From NCBI RefSeq assembly GCF_009674765.1, contig NZ_WKKF01000008.1:62001-126000 (forward strand): a DNA stretch of 64,000 nt. The letters run 5' to 3'. This document shows positions 53,386-62,010 of the stretch, one piece after another; the stretch's first letter is position 1; each line of letters opens with the position of its first letter. A model generated the notes under the pieces. The model worked only from the letters and a program-made list of their open reading frames with translations. It was not told the DNA's origin and did no database searches. A program made the position numbers and the translations under genes. The DNA comes from Metabacillus idriensis (GTDB taxonomy: Bacteria > Bacillota > Bacilli > Bacillales > Bacillaceae).

Positions 53386-54502
53386 AGAGCTGAAACTTAT
53401 TATTCTGCTGCCTTCGATTTGTTTAATGCTGAGCGGATGCTGGGGAAGCAGGGGAATCAGCGATCAGCTTTATATTGAGGCATTAGGAGTCGATTATAAA
53501 GATGGCAAGTATATTGTATACACAGAATCTGCCATTTTTTCTTCCATTGCAAAACAAGAAGGAGGAGGAGGATCCCAGCCTTCTGAGTCCCCTGTCCTTG
53601 TAGGGAAAGAGGATGCTGAGAGCTTAACCATGGCGTTCAGGAAATTGGAGAAGGCATCCCAGTATCCCCTGTATTATGGGCACATACAGGTAATCTTGCT
53701 CAGTGAAAGGGTTATTAATCAAAAGTTAAAAGAAGTTATATCTCACATTGGCCATGATCCGTTAATCAGATATACCTCTTGGGTGTTCGGCACATCTGAG
53801 GATTTATCAGCTGTATTGAAAACAAAGTCGCTATTCAATCAGGCTCCTACCTATAAAGTCCTGTATCATCCTGACATTATGCTTAGCCGCAACCATGCTG
53901 TCAATCCTTTAAATATGCAGATGCTGTTGAGAGGCGGAAATGAACCCTATGGATCTATTCTGATTCCAAATGTTGCTATCACAGAAGGGGAATGGCAGGA
54001 AGATGAAAAAAAGCCCTCCACTCCTCATGTAAATGGAGGTTTCATTGTATCAAAGATGAAATCTAAGGGATTCATGCCTTACGAAGATCTACATGGTTTA
54101 CAATGGTTAACAGAACAGCAAAAAGAAAATAAGCTGGAAATCACCCATGAAGAAACAGTTGTGGAACTCTTGGTGAAGGGCTATAAAATCACTCTTCAAG
54201 AACCAGTAAAGGACGGATTGCACTATACGGTCCAGTTGAAAACCAAGGCTTACATTGATGAAAGTGCAGATGAACCTTCCCTAAGCACTTTAAAGAAAAA
54301 AATCAAACAGGAAATTAAAAACGATGTGCAGCGCACGTTTGAAAATGGACTGGAAATGGATGCAGATTTATACAATCTGACTGAGTCCACTTACCGAAAA
54401 TCTCCGTCACTTTTAAAAAAATATAAACTCCAGGGAGATTCTTTGTCTGACATTCAGGTAGAGGTTGTCATTGTGAATGCAGGCAGCCAGAAATACAAAT
54501 AG
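53375..54502 (+). CDS. Spore germinant receptor C subunit (GerAC-type lipoprotein)
   Basis: 375 residues. Lipoprotein signal peptide with lipobox LSGC (Cys about 23, CWGSRGISDQLYIEALGVDY), followed by the three-domain GerAC fold with HVNGGFIVSKMKSKGFMPYE in the middle. Attached to the outer face of the spore inner membrane and needed for receptor function. ATG at 53375 with AAGGAGG upstream, inside the end of the A gene. The operon ends with the hairpin at 54538. Confidence 0.94.
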   Translation: MITRELKLIILLPSICLMLSGCWGSRGISDQLYIEALGVDYKDGKYIVYTESAIFSSIAKQEGGGGSQPSESPVLVGKEDAESLTMAFRKLEKASQYPLYYGHIQVILLSERVINQKLKEVISHIGHDPLIRYTSWVFGTSEDLSAVLKTKSLFNQAPTYKVLYHPDIMLSRNHAVNPLNMQMLLRGGNEPYGSILIPNVAITEGEWQEDEKKPSTPHVNGGFIVSKMKSKGFMPYEDLHGLQWLTEQQKENKLEITHEETVVELLVKGYKITLQEPVKDGLHYTVQLKTKAYIDESADEPSLSTLKKKIKQEIKNDVQRTFENGLEMDADLYNLTESTYRKSPSLLKKYKLQGDSLSDIQVEVVIVNAGSQKYK

Positions 54503-54537
54503 TTAAAATCCAAACAGGAACATATTCCAGAGAAAAT

Positions 54538-54569
54538 AGAATCCAGGACTTTCTGCTGTCCTGGATTCT
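54538..54569. terminator. Convergent terminator hairpin
   Basis: 12-bp perfect stem AGAATCCAGGAC / GTCCTGGATTCT between the ger operon and the convergent FGE gene. Confidence 0.85.
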
Positions 54570-54579
54570 CTCATTCAGT

Positions 54580-55527
54580 CTAATTAACAACATCAGCTGC
54601 ACATCTAAAGCCTATATTCCCAGAAGAACTATCTGGAGAATTGGAGCTTCTTGCAGCAACCCGATAGCGATTACAATAAGAGTTATGGCAAAGATAGGAT
54701 CCGCCTCTCATTGATTTTGCCTGACCGACAGCAGGTCCTGTGGGATTAAATGTGGAACTTTCAATATGATAGGCCCGGCTGAACCAGTCTGCGCACCATT
54801 CCCACACATTTCCGCAAACATTATATAGCCCAAATCCATTTGGTGTGTAAGCATGAACCGGTGTAGTTCCAATATATCCGTTACGAGCCGTATTTTTATC
54901 CGGAAACACACCCTGCCAAATATTACATTGATGTTTGCCGTCAATCAGCAATTCATCTCCCCATGCGTATCTTTTTTGCTTTAAGTTTCCCCGCGCAGCA
55001 TATTCCCATTCTGCTTCAGTTGGAAGCCTCTTTCCTGCCCAAATACAATAAGATTGCGCATCCTTCCATGAAACGTGTACTGCAGGATGATCCAATCTGT
55101 TTTCAATGAATGATCCTGGTCCTTCCGGCTGTTTCCACGAGGCCCCATAAACTGCAGCCCACCACGGAAGACCGGGCACCCTCTCAGGCTTGGCTGCCAG
55201 AGCTTCTTCTGATAAAAATTGATCGAAGACAAAGGACCAGCCGTACAACTCTGCCGCGGTTATATAACCTGTTTCATGGACAAATTGTTTAAATTGTTTA
55301 TTTGTGACTGCATAAATATCGATATAAAAAGGGGATAAAATAACTTCTCTTGCAGGTCCTTCTCCATCTTTAGAAAACCCTTCTTTGCTGTCAGACCCCA
55401 TTATGAAACTGCCCCCATCAAGCAAAACCATTCCCTCTTTAAAACAAATCTTGCTTTTGTTTAAGACATTTAATTTAGTTCCCAGTCGCTGGTTTTGGAA
55501 TCTTTCAGGTGTACAGCATTTCTTCAT
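54580..55527 (-). CDS. Formylglycine-generating enzyme (SUMF1 family)
   Basis: 315 residues. Oxidises the Cys of sulfatases to C-alpha-formylglycine. SUMF1 domain about 30-315: MVLLDGGSFIMGSDS, ITAAELYGWSFVF, HPAVHVSWKDAQSYC, AGKRLPTEAEWEYAARG. The two copper-binding cysteines of true aerobic FGE are present (Cys280 and Cys285, GGSYLCHNSYC), which separates it from non-catalytic SUMF1 proteins. ATG at 55527 with AAGGA upstream. It follows a CxPSR sulfatase by 88 bases and should mature it. Confidence 0.93.
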   Translation of the reverse strand: MKKCCTPERFQNQRLGTKLNVLNKSKICFKEGMVLLDGGSFIMGSDSKEGFSKDGEGPAREVILSPFYIDIYAVTNKQFKQFVHETGYITAAELYGWSFVFDQFLSEEALAAKPERVPGLPWWAAVYGASWKQPEGPGSFIENRLDHPAVHVSWKDAQSYCIWAGKRLPTEAEWEYAARGNLKQKRYAWGDELLIDGKHQCNIWQGVFPDKNTARNGYIGTTPVHAYTPNGFGLYNVCGNVWEWCADWFSRAYHIESSTFNPTGPAVGQAKSMRGGSYLCHNSYCNRYRVAARSSNSPDSSSGNIGFRCAADVVN

Positions 55528-55615
55528 TTTACTGTCCTTGTTTGCCGCAAGACGTTAGAAAAGTGAGCATGGACCGTATTGATAGTAAATTTTTTCAGGA
55601 AATAAACTGCCAAAC

Positions 55616-57094
55616 TCATTTGGTACCCCTTCTAGCTTTATAAATGTGCTGTAATTTCTCATGTCTGCTTTCAAGCCTCATTGCTGCTTCATGTCGTCCA
55701 TCCTGCCGCAGGCTGATTAGATAATTTTCCAGATTTCCTCGTGTATGATAGGGACCGCCTTCCTGAATCACATTCCACATTGGATCTGTTGGAGAATCGG
55801 AAGAAGCCATTTGCTCAGCCACCCAGGCATCAAGCAGCTGCAAGCCTTTTCCAACGATCTCTGGATGTTGTTCTATTACATTTTCTGTTTCATGAGGATC
55901 ACTTTCTAAATCAAATAACATCAATTCGGGAAAATCCTTCAAACCATCATGATAAGTACGAATCAAGATCCATTTATCAAATCGGACAGATCGCTGACAG
56001 CTCCAGGCAGCCTGACTGACTACGAGATAGGGACGGCCAGACGATTTCTTCTCCGTCAATGCAGGTAAAAAACTGGTTCCATCCCATTTCTCCCGCTGCT
56101 CACCGCCAGCCAGTTCAGTCAAAGTCGGCCCCAGATCAATTTGATAGTGAAAGTCCTCATCAATGTGTCCCTGACTTACATTCGGGCCTGCTATGATAAG
56201 AGGAATACGATTCGTAATATGATCTGCTGTTTGGTGATCACCATAAACATTGAGCTCACCTTGATTTTCGCCATGATCGGCTGAAATGATTATGAATATA
56301 TCTTCAAGAATCCCTTCTTCTTTTAAAGCATCGAGGATGATTCCAACATGGTCATCTGCATACCGAATAGCTGTATCATATCCGTCTATCCATTTTTCAA
56401 AATCCAATCGGGAAGTTATTTCTTTTGGGAGATCAGGCCATAGCTGTTCAGCAGGCAATTCCCGCGCACTCATTGGTCCAAAGCTTTCTCTGTGTCTATT
56501 AATCATTTCATCTGTCAGCCATTCAGGAGCCGGATCTTCTTTGAATGGATTTCCGTATGAGACCGGTGTCCGATAAGGAGTATGAGGATCCCAGAAATTA
56601 AGATATAAAAACCAATCCTCTTTTTCAGCTCCTCTTCCTTTTATCCACCTTAAAGCTTCAGCTGTCACATCCCCTGCCGTTTCCCCTGCGTGTTTACCGG
56701 TATCATGCATCTCAAGGAACCCCTCAAGTACGCTCCAATTTGCATGACGGCCTGGAAATGGACTGATCATAGCGGTATGCAGACCTTGAAATCTCAAAAC
56801 ATCAACCCAAGACTGATACGCAGTGTGGTGATGATTAAATGGACGGTTTTCACCAATGGCACGATTATCCGCTTCTAATCCGCCATGGTTAATGACTCCC
56901 GTATGAATACCAAATTGGGATTTAAACAATGCATTCCGTGAAGGAGCACATGGCGCATCTGAAGTATAGTAATTTGTAAAATGTGTTCCTCTTTCAGCAA
57001 TGCTGTCGATATTGGGCGATGTATTTCGATGATATCCATAGCACCCCAAATGATCTGGACGAAGAGAATCAATATCGATGTATAGGATTCGCAT
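55616..57094 (-). CDS. Sulfatase of the CxPSR type
   Basis: 492 residues. The formylglycine motif is C49-A-P-S-R, within SDAPCAPSRNALF. Metal-binding residues are seen in YIDIDSLRPDHLG and ISADHGENQGE. No signal peptide is visible, so the substrate (a sulfate ester, perhaps imported) would be cut inside the cell. I chose the ATG at 57094 (MRILYIDIDSLRPDH) with GGAAGG upstream; the frame to 57169 overlaps the shared promoter. Head of the sulfatase-FGE operon, divergent from the AraC gene. Confidence 0.93.
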   Translation of the reverse strand: MRILYIDIDSLRPDHLGCYGYHRNTSPNIDSIAERGTHFTNYYTSDAPCAPSRNALFKSQFGIHTGVINHGGLEADNRAIGENRPFNHHHTAYQSWVDVLRFQGLHTAMISPFPGRHANWSVLEGFLEMHDTGKHAGETAGDVTAEALRWIKGRGAEKEDWFLYLNFWDPHTPYRTPVSYGNPFKEDPAPEWLTDEMINRHRESFGPMSARELPAEQLWPDLPKEITSRLDFEKWIDGYDTAIRYADDHVGIILDALKEEGILEDIFIIISADHGENQGELNVYGDHQTADHITNRIPLIIAGPNVSQGHIDEDFHYQIDLGPTLTELAGGEQREKWDGTSFLPALTEKKSSGRPYLVVSQAAWSCQRSVRFDKWILIRTYHDGLKDFPELMLFDLESDPHETENVIEQHPEIVGKGLQLLDAWVAEQMASSDSPTDPMWNVIQEGGPYHTRGNLENYLISLRQDGRHEAAMRLESRHEKLQHIYKARRGTK

Positions 57095-57280
57095 TTTATA
57101 ATCATCCTTCCTGCTAGATATAAATTTGTATATTTCATGAAATGAAACATGATAAAATACTCTAAACAAAGTTTATATTTCTTACTATTCATAATAAAAG
57201 ATAAGATCTATTTGAAAAATAAACAAAACTACTCTATTTGTACATTTCATCATTTAATTTATAAGGAAGGTGATTTTAGG

Positions 57281-58045
57281 TTGTTAGATATTCAAGGGAT
57301 TTATTATGATGTAGAACCTTCATGGAGAACGGAAAAATCGCGGGGCCATAATACCCTTGTCTATGCTGCAGAGGGAAAAGTCCTATACTTTATTGAAGAT
57401 AAACAGCTGGAATTAGATAAAGGCGAAGTTTTATTTATCCCTAATAATCTTTATCGTTCATGGACAAATCATCCTAAGGAATCTCATAAAAAATATACAG
57501 CTGTTTTTTCTTGGGATGAATCTACAAAAGAAATCCCGCCTCTATTCACTGATAGAATTGACCTGCTTAGGTTTAAACCAAGGAACATAGCTTACTTTGA
57601 ACAGCGTTTTTCTTTTCTATTTTTACAGTGGCTAGGAAAGAGAACATTCTTTGAACAATTATCCAGCAGCGTCTTGACGGAACTATTTCTCCTTATTTCG
57701 CAGGAGAAATCTGAAAGGAATCCTTCTGCAGTTAAAGAACCGCTTGTAAGGAAGATGCAGGAATACATATTAAACAATTACAGACGGAGCATTACCATTG
57801 AAGAATTATCCATTATTGCTGGCGTTACGCCAAATTACGTTACCATTCTATTTAAGGAAGTCATCGGCAGTACACCCATTCAATATCTGCACCAAATCCG
57901 CATAAACACAGCCTTAAATTTACTTTCAAAAACAGAGATGTCTGTTAAAGACGTTGCTGAGTATCTAGGTTACTGTGACCAATCATACTTTAACCGCATG
58001 TTTAAAAAATGGATGGGCTCTGCTCCTTCGCAGATAAAATCTTGA
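57281..58045 (+). CDS. AraC-family regulator of the sulfatase locus
   Basis: 254 residues: an N-terminal cupin-like ligand domain (about 5-110, GHNTLVYAAEGKVLYFIEDK) and two helix-turn-helix motifs at the C-terminus (about 160-252, ITIEELSIIAGVTPNYVTIL and VKDVAEYLGYCDQSYFNRMF). The TTG at 57281 has AAGGAAGGTGA upstream and begins the family-like sequence. The longer frame from 57149 lies in the promoter region. Divergent to the sulfatase gene, with 186 bases between the starts, so it probably activates it in response to a sugar-like ligand. Confidence 0.88.
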   Translation: MLDIQGIYYDVEPSWRTEKSRGHNTLVYAAEGKVLYFIEDKQLELDKGEVLFIPNNLYRSWTNHPKESHKKYTAVFSWDESTKEIPPLFTDRIDLLRFKPRNIAYFEQRFSFLFLQWLGKRTFFEQLSSSVLTELFLLISQEKSERNPSAVKEPLVRKMQEYILNNYRRSITIEELSIIAGVTPNYVTILFKEVIGSTPIQYLHQIRINTALNLLSKTEMSVKDVAEYLGYCDQSYFNRMFKKWMGSAPSQIKS

Positions 58046-58162
58046 CTGTTCTTTTTCGTCTTTTAAAAAATATGAGCTGCATCTAACTAACGGGTTCCGT
58101 TTTTTGAGTGCAAAATACAATACAGCAGCCTAATTAGCAATACAATTAGCATAACTTAAAAA

Positions 58163-58191
58163 AGACTCGTCATAATTTTTATGACGAGTCT
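58163..58191. terminator. Bidirectional terminator
   Basis: AGACTCGTCATAA / TTATGACGAGTCT stem with a T6 tract on the minus strand and GTTGTTT on the plus strand. Confidence 0.85.
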
Positions 58192-58230
58192 GTTGTTTCG
58201 TATATGCAGCTGGAAGCTGTTATTCAATTA

Positions 58231-58250
58231 TTGCCCTCGATTGTTGAATA
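58231..58250 (-). repeat. Dispersed cassette-type repeat, copy L
   Basis: TTGCCCTCGATTGTTGAATA, 56 bases 3' of the gene at 58306-58746. Confidence 0.7.
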
Positions 58251-58305
58251 CTGTTAAGTTATTAATTCTAATTTTTATCAAGTACGATTACAATTTGAAA
58301 ATCAT

Positions 58306-58746
58306 TTATGATTCTTTAAGAACCCAAGGAATTTCTATTTCAAAATCAATTTGCAGAGTTGGTTTGGTGAATTCACCAGGAACAAAGTGTAAATCGTTTG
58401 AAAAAACAAAAGTGAAACAACCTATTTTCGCAACATTTTCATCATTCCAACTGTAGCTATTCACAGGAATACCCTCTATTATTTTGCCTGCGATATGGTA
58501 GCAGCCACTATATATGTGTAGTCCTGTTTCATTGAGTACGAGTTTTGATAAATGAACACACTTAGAAGGATTTATTCCTAATCTTTTTAGAAATTTCGAC
58601 TCTAAATTAGAAAATGACTTCATAAATTCATAAAAGTTTAAACAATCTAAGCAATGACATAATCCCCAATTATTACTGTATTGTTTTTTAGTCTCATCAA
58701 CATCGACTTCTATAACCCAATTATGGACTTCAAATTTTTGAAACAA
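58306..58746 (-). CDS. Unidentified 146-residue protein with CxCxxC motif
   Basis: Starts at TTG 58746 with GGAGTGGTG upstream. Visible features: an N-terminal VIEVDVDETKKQYSNNWGLC, then the compact HCLDC (together C-H-C-L-D-C, about residues 30-35), and a C-terminal beta-rich half. The Cys cluster could bind zinc. No signal peptide. No named family is recognised, though proteins with this Cys-rich start occur among Bacillus orphan genes. Repeat copies lie on both sides (L and M). Confidence 0.6.
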   Translation of the reverse strand: MFQKFEVHNWVIEVDVDETKKQYSNNWGLCHCLDCLNFYEFMKSFSNLESKFLKRLGINPSKCVHLSKLVLNETGLHIYSGCYHIAGKIIEGIPVNSYSWNDENVAKIGCFTFVFSNDLHFVPGEFTKPTLQIDFEIEIPWVLKES

Positions 58747-58763
58747 TTACACCACTCCTGAAA

Positions 58764-58786
58764 CTGCAATCGTCCCCGATTGCGGA
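58764..58786 (-). repeat. Dispersed cassette-type repeat, copy M
   Basis: TGCAATCGTCCCCGATTGCG: a perfect 7-bp hairpin GCAATCG / CGATTGC. It ends 7 bases beyond the stop of the PhzF gene. Confidence 0.75.
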
Positions 58787-58793
58787 AGATCAA

Positions 58794-59585
58794 CTACTTA
58801 TATAAATGTCCTTTCAGTAAAGTGATACAGTCCCCCATTAACTCAACTTTTTCACCTTTTATCTTTAGTTTTATTTCACCCCCACGCTCTGAATCTTGAT
58901 ATGCTTTAAATTCTTTCTTATTTAAGAGATTACTCCAATATGAAGCTAATGCGCAGTGTGCAGAGCCTGTAACGTAATCTTCGTTAATACCTATCTTTGG
59001 AGCAAAATACCTTGATACAAAATCATACTTACCTGATCCACGACTAGTAATAATTATACCTGGCCCCTCTAGTTCTCGAATTGCTTCCAAATTAGGCATT
59101 ACGTTATGAACCATATCCTGATTTTCCAATTCTAATATGTACCGATCTTCTGCCCAAGCAGCATCTTTTATGTGGAAATCAATAACTCGTTTTAATTTCT
59201 CATTCACTTCTATTAGAGTTGATTCTTTTATATTAAACTTCAGAATTATTTGTTGTTCTGATAGTTCAGTTTGAAGGAGTCCTGATTGAGTATAAAAGTT
59301 AATTGTTGACTCTGATGAAGAAAAACCCTCACTCCATAAAATATGAGCAGCTCCTAATGTACCATGCCCACATAAATCAATCTCTTTAGTGGGGGTGAAC
59401 CATCTAAGTTGATAGTTATTTCCATTTTCTTTTGAAATAAAAGTTGTGATAGGTTGATTGAATTCTTTTGCTAAGGATTTCATCCACTCTTCTGATCTTT
59501 TCTCTCTTAAGAAAACTATTGCTGCAGGATTTCCCTTAAATTCTTCTTTAGTAAAAGCATTAATTAAATAAAATTGGCTATTCAT
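58794..59585 (-). CDS. PhzF-family isomerase-like protein
   Basis: 263 residues of the PhzF/diaminopimelate-epimerase fold: NAFTKEEFKGNPAAIVFL at the start, DLCGHGTLGAAH in domain 1 and VTGSAHCALASYW in domain 2. The position of the catalytic Glu of PhzF (usual NLSET-like context) reads FNQPITTFIS, so the acid is replaced, as in many uncharacterised family members. It may not perform the PhzF isomerisation. ATG at 59585. Repeat copy M lies immediately 3'. Confidence 0.85.
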   Translation of the reverse strand: MNSQFYLINAFTKEEFKGNPAAIVFLREKRSEEWMKSLAKEFNQPITTFISKENGNNYQLRWFTPTKEIDLCGHGTLGAAHILWSEGFSSSESTINFYTQSGLLQTELSEQQIILKFNIKESTLIEVNEKLKRVIDFHIKDAAWAEDRYILELENQDMVHNVMPNLEAIRELEGPGIIITSRGSGKYDFVSRYFAPKIGINEDYVTGSAHCALASYWSNLLNKKEFKAYQDSERGGEIKLKIKGEKVELMGDCITLLKGHLYK

Positions 59586-59662
59586 ATACTCTCCACCCCT
59601 AAATTAAATCAGCAACATTTAGATTACTCTAGCATAAAAAAGAACTTGATTCTTTACTTGTA

Positions 59663-59680
59663 AAGCGCCTGATTGTTAAA
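59663..59680 (-). repeat. Dispersed cassette-type repeat, copy N
   Basis: AAGCGCCTGATTGTTAAA, right-half copy in the spacer upstream of the PhzF gene. Confidence 0.6.
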
Positions 59681-59720
59681 GATCCTATTGGAGCATATAC
59701 GTTGTAATAATCTTCCAGAA

Positions 59721-59740
59721 AAGCCCTCCGATTGTTGAAT
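59721..59740 (-). repeat. Dispersed cassette-type repeat, copy O
   Basis: AAGCCCTCCGATTGTTGAAT, 130 bases 3' of the YciI gene and 41 bases from copy N. Confidence 0.65.
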
Positions 59741-59869
59741 TAGTAATGATTTATTCCATTACAATAATGCCGCCCCTTAGTTCAAAAGCGCATAAATCCT
59801 CCTTGATCAATGTATATCTAATTGAATAATTAACTTAACCCTTATAAATCATATTCCTTTGTTTCTAAC

Positions 59870-60247
59870 CTACTGTTCTCTCTTCTCGAAGTAATGGACA
59901 GGGCGGATCTCAATGCGCCATCCAAACTCCTCACCTTCAGCAACTTGTGTGGCAGGATGTAGTGAGGCTATCTGAATCGCATCCTTCATGTCCTGTGCTT
60001 CAATGAGAAACGCACTGCCAATCAACTCTTTGGTTTCTACAAAAGGACCGTCCGTAACCATTACCTTCCCGTTCTCCCGGCGCAAGCATTTGGTCTCTAT
60101 ATCGAGCCCGGCATCCATTATCACTTGACCGCTCTTGTAGAATTCCTTGAGGCGGGGCTGACATTCGCTCATGACAGCCTTAATCTCCTCCTTTGGACGG
60201 GCGTCCATTTTTTCTGGATTGAAGTAACCTAAACATAGAAATATCAT
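59870..60247 (-). CDS. YciI-like (DGPF domain) protein
   Basis: 125 residues with the YCII/DGPF signature VTDGPFVETKELIGSAFLIE (about 68-87) and HPATQVAEGEEFGWRIEIRP near the C-terminus. These small ferredoxin-like-fold proteins carry a conserved His/Asp pair, and a few act as lyases or dehalogenases. Many stand next to ECF sigma factors, but the ECF gene here is 2 kb away and in a separate unit. ATG at 60247 with AAAGGAG upstream. Reaction unknown. Confidence 0.85.
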   Translation of the reverse strand: MIFLCLGYFNPEKMDARPKEEIKAVMSECQPRLKEFYKSGQVIMDAGLDIETKCLRRENGKVMVTDGPFVETKELIGSAFLIEAQDMKDAIQIASLHPATQVAEGEEFGWRIEIRPVHYFEKREQ

Positions 60248-60370
60248 ACTAATCTCTCCTTTATTTTATTGATTTGGCTTACATTTTGCTGTTTGTTTTA
60301 CCACTAATTTTATTTCTGGACTTTTTCATCTGTTTTGCGTGCTGCTATTCCTTCATATTAATTATTCAAT

Positions 60371-60405
60371 AAAAAAGGGCACAACTCCTTTTGAGTTAGT
60401 GCACC
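60371..60405 (-). terminator. Orphan terminator
   Basis: GTGCACTAACTC / GAGTTGTGCCC hairpin followed by TTTTTTATTG on the minus strand. Confidence 0.75.
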
Positions 60406-60486
60406 AATCACTGATCTATATATTTATTTAACAAAAGGGAAGTAGCTACCAAAACTGTTCGGTTCCAACCGTCATCGGACTAAAAG

Positions 60487-60511
60487 AGACCAATCGATTA
60501 ACGATTGGTCT
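60487..60511 (-). terminator. Terminator of the sigma/PadR/RodA-like operon
   Basis: 10-bp perfect stem AGACCAATCG / CGATTGGTCT followed on the minus strand by CTTTTAG. Confidence 0.75.
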
Positions 60512-60744
60512 GCGATTTCAATTGCTAATTTCTGATTTTGCACCTCAATACGGAACCCGTTAGCACCTAACAGCTCTTTTCGTTTTTCAAATTCTTTTCA
60601 AACTTAATTAACTTTGATCAATTTCCTCATAAATCCAGACAAATCATTTAGAACATAGATTCATTGGATTATCACTTGACCTGAAGCATTAAGATTTTAT
60701 ATTAAGGGAATAAGAGAATTGTACCTGTAAAATCAATTTACCAT

Positions 60745-62004
60745 TTAAACAGCTTTGCCCGATACCAAATCCTTTCTCCGATAAACACTTAAAACGATTC
60801 CAATTAATACAGCATTCAACAAAACCGGCATCAAACCATAGCTGATAAATGGCAGATTCATAGCTGTCATCGGGAAAAATCCTAGTACCATGCCAATATT
60901 TGATAATACTTGAATGGAATAAAGAGAAACCGCTCCGATCAGCAGGAGTCTTCCATACGAATCTTTAATAGCCGGAATAACTGCACCTATTCTTGCTGCA
61001 AAGAGTGAGAGCACTATTACTAGGAATCCTGAGAAAAGCCAGCCAAATTGAGAAGTTAAGGCGACAAATACAAAATTAGTGGCACCATTCGGCATGGATC
61101 GTTCAATTGAAGGGCTGCCGAACCATCCCGCTTCAAATAAGAGCTTCCGTAAATGGAGAATCATAAAACCTGATGAATCGGAATACTTTTCTGGATTCAA
61201 GAAAGCAAACATTCTCTCTTTTAAGTATCCAGATTGATATCTAAATGATAAGAACATCGTGAAAGTGAGACCGGCTGCTGCTGCACCATGAATTTTAAGA
61301 ATCGTCCGCAAACTTAATTTACTATATCCCAGCATCGCAAATACCATAACCGAGTATAGATAGGCAGATGAAATACTGGGTAAAGTGAAAAATAAGTAAA
61401 CTGGAAAAAGGAATAATAGTCCATAATGCCAAATCTTGAAATTCCCATGATTGAAAAAGGATGCCAACGCTAGAAAAAAGAAAGGCAGCGCCGACAGACT
61501 TTCCAGACTAAGAGGACCAACAGTTAAAGCATAGTTCCCGTTTATCGTACTGTTGGGAAACGATTGAATCAGCAGAAGGATGATCACCCCCGTCGCATAA
61601 AACATCCACCCGAATTTCTCAAGCTTCCGGTAATCAACCAGCATAAGCGCAAACGCCGCTGCAGCCCCTATTAAAACAATAAACACTTTATTTTGAACGT
61701 TTACGTATTCCCCTGAAAATAAAGGCAAAAATCCTAATCCTAAACATGCTGCCAATAAGAAAACAAGCAGCCAGTCAACTCTAGGACGATGCAGTTTATT
61801 CATCTGCTGTCCGAGTGAAACAGAGCTTCCCATATGATGAACGGCTTTTTCTTCTGCTTCCTCGACTGACAATCCTTTTTTGATCCATTCCATTTTTGAT
61901 TTTTCGATGTGATCATTAAGTTCAGCTTCCACAAAATGTTTTGCTTCTTTAGATTTGATTTGAGATGTTACCTCTTCTAAAAATGAGCTTTTCGTTTGTT
62001 TCAC
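60745..62004 (-). CDS. FtsW/RodA/SpoVE-family membrane protein with N-terminal permease-prefix domain
   Basis: 419 residues. A soluble helical N-domain (about 1-75, VEAELNDHIEKSKMEWIKKG, HHMGSSVSLGQQMNKL) of the permease-prefix/DUF1700-like type, then about ten membrane segments of the SEDS family, ending in LPFISYGLMPVLLNAVLIGI. SEDS proteins polymerise glycan strands. The conserved HTDFIF segment with the essential Asp is here GATNFVF, so polymerase activity is doubtful. It follows the PadR gene by 6 bases. Perhaps a signalling or accessory paralogue rather than a housekeeping enzyme. Confidence 0.85.
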   Translation of the reverse strand: MKQTKSSFLEEVTSQIKSKEAKHFVEAELNDHIEKSKMEWIKKGLSVEEAEEKAVHHMGSSVSLGQQMNKLHRPRVDWLLVFLLAACLGLGFLPLFSGEYVNVQNKVFIVLIGAAAAFALMLVDYRKLEKFGWMFYATGVIILLLIQSFPNSTINGNYALTVGPLSLESLSALPFFFLALASFFNHGNFKIWHYGLLFLFPVYLFFTLPSISSAYLYSVMVFAMLGYSKLSLRTILKIHGAAAAGLTFTMFLSFRYQSGYLKERMFAFLNPEKYSDSSGFMILHLRKLLFEAGWFGSPSIERSMPNGATNFVFVALTSQFGWLFSGFLVIVLSLFAARIGAVIPAIKDSYGRLLLIGAVSLYSIQVLSNIGMVLGFFPMTAMNLPFISYGLMPVLLNAVLIGIVLSVYRRKDLVSGKAV

Positions 62005-62010
62005 TTTCGA

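Larger units (their letters stand above)
60248..60744. other. Intergenic stretch with two terminators
   Basis: No gene. Hairpins at 60371-60405 (followed by T6 on the minus strand, with no intact gene in front) and 60487-60511. The orphan terminator suggests a lost gene here. Confidence 0.5.
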
